DNA of 64,000 nucleotides from Tomocerus qinae (lineage: Eukaryota > Arthropoda > Collembola > Entomobryomorpha > Tomoceridae), in NCBI GenBank assembly GCA_020055645.1, contig CM034548.1, positions 39,176,296 to 39,240,295 on the forward strand. Direction: 5' to 3'. The translations under genes were made by a program, and so were the position numbers. Below are positions 58,663 to 64,000 of the stretch, piece by piece (position 1 is the first letter of the stretch; every line of letters begins with the position of its first letter). The notes under the pieces were generated by a model that was not told the DNA's origin, searched no databases, and was given only the letters and a program-made list of their open reading frames with translations.

Positions 58663-61600
58663 TGCTCGTTACGGTTTAGCATGAAAGTCGCACTCTGAAA
58701 GCCGAGTGGCAAGGTACTTGGAACTTATATATAGAAAGGACCAATAGAATATTTCCCAGTATCCACTTTAATTCAACTTGTAAACTCAATGGGACTATCA
58801 AATCAAAAGTGGCCAAAATCACGACTATATCTCGTGCAATAATTCATTGCTACATGCATTTAGCACCTTTTTGGTTTTCATGTAAAATAGCATGTTAAAT
58901 AATACCCACTGAGGAAATTATTTTTAGTGTCAAATCACAAAGAAACAAGTAAAAAGTAAATTCAGGTAATGCAGCCCTTTTTAATATACGTATGGAAATA
59001 CTTGTGTTTGGATGGCATGAGGTTTTCAATAATTAACTTTTAAAACCCATGATATAAAGTGTCTATAGAGACAAGGTCTATGTGGGTTTTGTGAATTAGA
59101 AAATATAATTTAGCGCCTTGTTTTAATTTGTTTACAATTTACGTATTCATCTACGGCGGCGGTCTGTGATGAATCCCTACTTTAAACAATAAGTCTGGTC
59201 TGCAGCAGATTTTAGAAATTAAGATTCTACAAGTAGAAATGATGATAATGATGTAACTCTAGTGGATTTGGAATTTGGGGAACTACATTAACCTGAAGTA
59301 AAGAGGGAAGTATTGCGAGTGCAGCTGTAATATAAATCTGCAATACAAATATCATAGAACGAGAGAGGAATCCTGGGAGATACTTTATATGCAAAGAAGC
59401 CTTAACGATTTTGTCTGGCATGTACTTAGTTGGTATGCAAATATATGGAAAGGAAAATACTCGGCTTCACATCATTTGACTACCTTCCTAGCTATCTAGA
59501 CACGTCTCCTCCAACCAACCGACTTGCAATTCACTAGGTGCACGTATATATTATCAATGGAACAAGTCCCGTATTATCTGCAACCACCAAGTCTAACTCA
59601 ACTATTCCAGAGAAAAGCAACAGTATTCCAGGAGCACAATAAGGGCTTCTCTCTCCAATGTTCTATTAAATAGTAATACTTGATTCTTACACATATTTTA
59701 CCCTCCAGCGCATAGAGTAACGCTATCAGTCTCTTAATTATACACTCCGATGAACTATTGTGCCTTGCATTCCCATTGTGCAAAGGTGCGTATACAGCTA
59801 CCTATATTTTCATTAATTCATATAGAATGGCCAAAGTGTCATAAAGTAGTTTACACAACTATAACTAAGCCATTGCATAAAGAAGATTTTCAAAGTCAGC
59901 AGAAATTTCACTCCCTGACAATTATTTTCTATTATTTTAGGACAGGCAAACAAAACGAGACAGAAAAACTAGGGCTTACTGAAATTATAACAGGAGGATT
60001 TTGCTACGGAACTGGAAATAATATTTAAAGGAAAGATAACGTGTGGGTTTTTAAAGCGGATGAATTCACATTTTCACTATTACATACTACTACTACTAGA
60101 TACCGTTTAGTTTAAGTATTATAGGGCACTAAGAGAAGTCTTTGCCAACTATGTAAGACTTTTGGAAAGTAAATTCAAAAGAAATGAAAAGTAAGGCAGG
60201 AAAAGGAAGGGTAAAGAAAGGAGAAATTGCATTGGGATTTGGAAGGAACGTAAGCAACAGCCGAGAAGACAGGACAGTTGCGTTCTGATGCTTATCGATT
60301 GGGTTTCACAGTAAAAAGGACAACCCGGAGAATACATACCTGCAAGGAAAGAAAGCAGGATGAAAGACAGACAGGCAGATATCAAAACACACAGCCACTG
60401 CTATACATCCGGTCATATTTTAAAGTTTTACTTGTCTACTATACTCTATCCTTTTTTATGTGCTCTTCCTAACAAAGGTGGAATAATTGATAATAATATA
60501 CGACTGTTCAGAACAAAGTTACAGAACAGAAATCCACAAAAGACTACACATTTGCAATCATAAATATTGTGCCCCATGAAACTCCTATTAGTTATATCCT
60601 ACCCAAAGAGTCTGAAAACTACCTTTAAATGTTTGTCAGTTACATAACCAAAAATGAATAAGAAAATCTTTTTTCCACTTCATACACAGAATAATATGTT
60701 CCAAATAACATTAAAAATAACCATAAATTACTCAGATCAAAGGAAACTCTCAGCTCAGAATGATTTCAATTATGTAGTCTATTTAAGTAACTATTTTCTC
60801 CGAAATAATTGAATAGAAATGTATTTTTAGACATACAACTGCGGAATAAAATACTTGGAGAACAATTTAGACTTTTCCCATTGTAAAATACGAAGTGAAT
60901 ATTAGTTTCAACAGCAAGAATAAATAGCTCAAACAGAAGCATTATTTCAATGTGTCTCAGGGCAGGAGAATTGTATATTTATTGAAAATATTGTAAGGGT
61001 AGACATGCGCTAGTATTCATGGACATTTTAAAAATAGTTGGTAGATTATTAAGCCTATTGATCGGGATGTGCCAGATACAGAAAAATATATTTAGCAGCT
61101 GAACTTTAGTACCGGTTGTCAATGTAATACTTATTGTGCTGTACTTATCGTTAGCTTTGTACTTTTTACTTTGGTTCTATGTATTTTTCCGTAGGTAGGT
61201 TTTGGTGGTGAGGGAAAGCTGGGCAGGTATCATTATTATTTCCACCACATCAGTTCAGTTCAGTTGAGAGTTAAATCTGCTCAACATTTTAGTTCATTTT
61301 CCTAGAATCAACTCCTTTGGCATTGGTAGGTAGTCACGTAAGAGACCTCAAAAATAAAGCTAGTGAAGCTTTCTTATTCCCCATGTTCCCCATGGCCTAT
61401 CTCAAAATTCAGTCCAAAGTAGAAGAGTATTTTCCCTTCGACTTTCTCCGATGTAAATACGCGGAGCACTAGGAGGAAGATAGTTTTATTTTCTATTGTT
61501 AGGAAATCCATTGCTCCTTCCCTTATTGTTAGTAGAGTACATCGAATTAACTTTGTTGTAAATTTTGTTAAATTTCTCGTTCGTGTCGCTCGTTCACTCG

Positions 61601-63526
61601 ATGCAGTTTGGTTTCAGAGAGCGCGACAGGAAGCAAACGTTGACTGGAGGAAGAAATGGTTATGTACATACAATGTACTTAACTTAGTCCCAACCAGAGG
61701 ACTACAAGAGAGTGATAAGAAAAAGTAGGAGAGAAATAACTTTGAAATAAAATAGAACAAGTTCTCCGTTCAAATCGAGTCAAACGAAGCGAACCAAAGC
61801 ACCTAAAGGAAAAGCACCGATAAAGCCAACAAGCAAGTTCTTCAAGGTGCTACAAGTAGGCCTGGATGTCTCACCAACCCAACTCCATTAAGACGCACAT
61901 GATATTATGCAACCTATTATTTATTTATGCACCTCTATCACTAACTTTATATTGCATTACAATTCATATAGGCAACTACGAATATATTACAACGACATTT
62001 CTAACACTCCACTTAATCTCTGTCCAGTTTATTTTTCTAGCGACTACCTCGTCTGACTCACTATACGTTAAAGTAACGTTGTACGACTTTTGGACCTTGA
62101 CTTACATTAGTCTACTTAGTACAGCTATATACACATGCACTCAGCATATTGTAGATACTAGTACTACAGAGGCTTACATGTTTTATTGTTTTTATACACC
62201 GTATTCAAGATATTATTGCTCACAGTTGGTTACTTCCTAATGCTGTCTCTATGAAACTTTAGCAGTAGAAAGTACCAGTAGTGAGTTACTGTTTTATTCT
62301 CACGTCACCCCTTTTTACTTTAATACATCAACATTAATTCTCAATTATAAGATTGGTTTGATCAATCAATTTAATATTTTGACAATAATATCCTAATGAT
62401 TTGATATTTGATAGATTCTAAGTAAACATATACTAGCAACTGTATAAAAAGTAGTAATGATGTGTGTTTAACTAGTTCTGTCAGTTTGTGTAAGTATTTA
62501 TTTAATTTCAGTGCATTATCTCAGTTGCCATGCTATGCTGGGATGAAATAACTTGGACTTGACTCACAGCAGACCTTGCATTGCATTTGTGTTCATGAAA
62601 TGGAAGTTTGTACAGACGAAGGACAAATAAACGCAAACTCATATTTCACTTTGCTCTTACTTACACAAGGAGTGAGAGACTCGTTCGCATTATAGATTGT
62701 GATGTAATGTAACGTGCGAAATCTGTTTCAAAGCAGATAAAGAGAACATTACCAAACACACTCTACCTAATGTCTAACCATTCGCCTTTAGTTTTTGCTA
62801 GTGTCTATACCACTTACTTTAGTTTGCTTTTGGACTAGTATACATGTTTATATAACTCTATAAGTAAACCTAACAGTAGTCTCAACTCCTAAAATATTTT
62901 CCATTAAATAAAAGTACCATTCAAATAAAATTAAATCCAAGCTTTTGCGATGTGCTAATGCAATTTCATATTCTGCCGTCACTATGCAAATTATTGAAGT
63001 CGAGTTTTTGACAATTAATTACATGCCACAATGCAGTACTGAAATGAATCAAACATTCTAGAGCAACCCAAGCAACATACCTTACCATGCTCCATTTTTT
63101 CTTTGTTGAAAGTTAGCACAGACCTACCCAATTCCTTCCAACTGCCACCGCCATTCAGACCCAGAGTATTGCTTATATAGAAGGGATTTGGGTAAGACTA
63201 GGCTGACTTTCGGTAAAAGAAAATAGGCCAGGTCAAATTCAGTATTTCATAAGAAAAATTCCATATCAAACTATACAAGAGTTCTGCTCGCTGACAACAC
63301 TGAAATATTTTTGAATTAAAATTTCAAATTTCAAATCACATTTTAATATAAATTCTTATTTTACCAACTTGAAGAAAGATTAAAAAACAAAACGGGAAGT
63401 GATTTCAAAAACGAACTAATATTGTGAGTGCTCAACAAATTTGAATGACAATTGTTCGTAATTGAAGAAACATTAAGTTAATTAACAGTAGAGCAGGGAA
63501 GACTAAGTTTGACGTAAGAATACTAA

Positions 63527-63559
63527 ATTCGTGATAGTACCTAGTGGACTATCACGAAT
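63527..63559. repeat. perfect 12-bp inverted repeat with 9-bp spacer
   Basis: ATTCGTGATAGT (63527-63538) and its exact reverse complement ACTATCACGAAT (63548-63559) flank the spacer acctagtgg. It could form a stable hairpin; function unknown. Confidence 0.85.
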
Positions 63560-64000
63560 GGATTACGAGTAGAATGCCTACTCAACAAAACTTCCTGTTT
63601 TCAAGCTTAGAATATTTATTTTGGCTGTCTTGTTTTAGTTTTGCCTTAAGTTGACTTGTGTTGAACAATGAATGTCTATTTTACTGCTTTCTTCTCTTTC
63701 TTCGATCCTTAACGCAGGGCTGAGCTCAGCAAATAATCAACGAATGCAATGTACTTTCAAGCTTTCACTCAACTTTACATTCTTTCCCTTCATTGATCTG
63801 CTCAGAGCGGTTTCCCTTTTCTACGGCTTCCTCGCCTACTATTTCCTTCAAAACAATTGTACAAGTCAAATTCCTGACAGTTTATTTCATAACACTATTA
63901 AATAAATAATACAAAATTCGTCTACTAACTTTACTCTACAAACTTTTCAAATAACTATCAAACAAGTATTTTAAGCAGCGCAGAGAAACAAATTATCTTA

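Larger units (their letters stand above)
52077..64000. other. AT-rich right flank, no supported gene
   Basis: I see no recognisable exon. Hairpin-forming palindromes occur at 58637-58662 and 63527-63559, overlapping CAGTT words at 61251-61270, and a GA run at about 54902-54913. Open frames up to 124 codons (61866-62240, +) are unlike known proteins. If the syntaxin gene's upstream exons lie beyond the window, this is also its intron. Confidence 0.4.

Noticed and set aside
61866-62240. 124-codon hydrophobic + strand open frame, possible membrane protein
   Set aside because: Composition follows T- and A-rich DNA, with no topology or motif of a known family.

Overview
The window reads as nuclear DNA from an animal, probably an arthropod or another ecdysozoan. 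It is AT-rich, its coding pieces are short exons bounded by GT-AG introns, and it carries a Bel/Pao LTR retrotransposon. No bacterial features (ribosome-binding sites, operons) and no tRNA or rRNA genes were seen. The species cannot be named from sequence alone.

Left part (1730-16430, + strand): the 3' two-thirds of a carboxypeptidase M-like gene (M14 metallocarboxypeptidase, N/E subfamily). Six exons (1730-1866, 4357-4544, 11784-11957, 12064-12182, 12255-12431, 12643-12735) join in frame to 296 codons, covering most of the catalytic domain and the transthyretin-like domain. The 5' exons, including the HxxE zinc motif, lie outside the window. After the sixth exon (phase 0) there are three phase-compatible terminal exons. 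One encodes a tail resembling a GPI-anchor signal (13079-13285). The other two encode tails without a clear anchor (14700-14762 and 16284-16430).

Middle (28.9-29.1 kb, - strand): a single exon encoding the last 26 residues of syntaxin-1A (KKIM... plus transmembrane anchor, then stop), with a good splice acceptor. It faces the carboxypeptidase gene tail to tail. I found no other syntaxin exon, so the upstream intron probably runs through much or all of 29.1-64 kb.

Right part: a repeat field at about 38.4-40.83 kb, ending in a higher-order tandem array of about 604 bp period. Each of its four sub-units carries a perfect TGACGTCA palindrome and a conserved short hairpin. At 44513-52071 there is a complete Bel/Pao retrotransposon: LTRs of 1107 bp that read as identical, a 5-bp target-site duplication catat, a tRNA-Tyr primer-binding site and one intact 1723-codon Gag-Pol frame. 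It lies antisense to the syntaxin exon. The remainder (16.4-28.9, 29.1-38.4, 40.8-44.5 and 52.1-64 kb) is low-complexity AT-rich DNA where I can support only small repeats and hairpins.

Functionally, the two host genes are unrelated: a secreted or membrane-tethered exopeptidase removing C-terminal Arg/Lys from extracellular peptides, and the presynaptic t-SNARE of neurotransmitter release. The retrotransposon appears to be a recent arrival.
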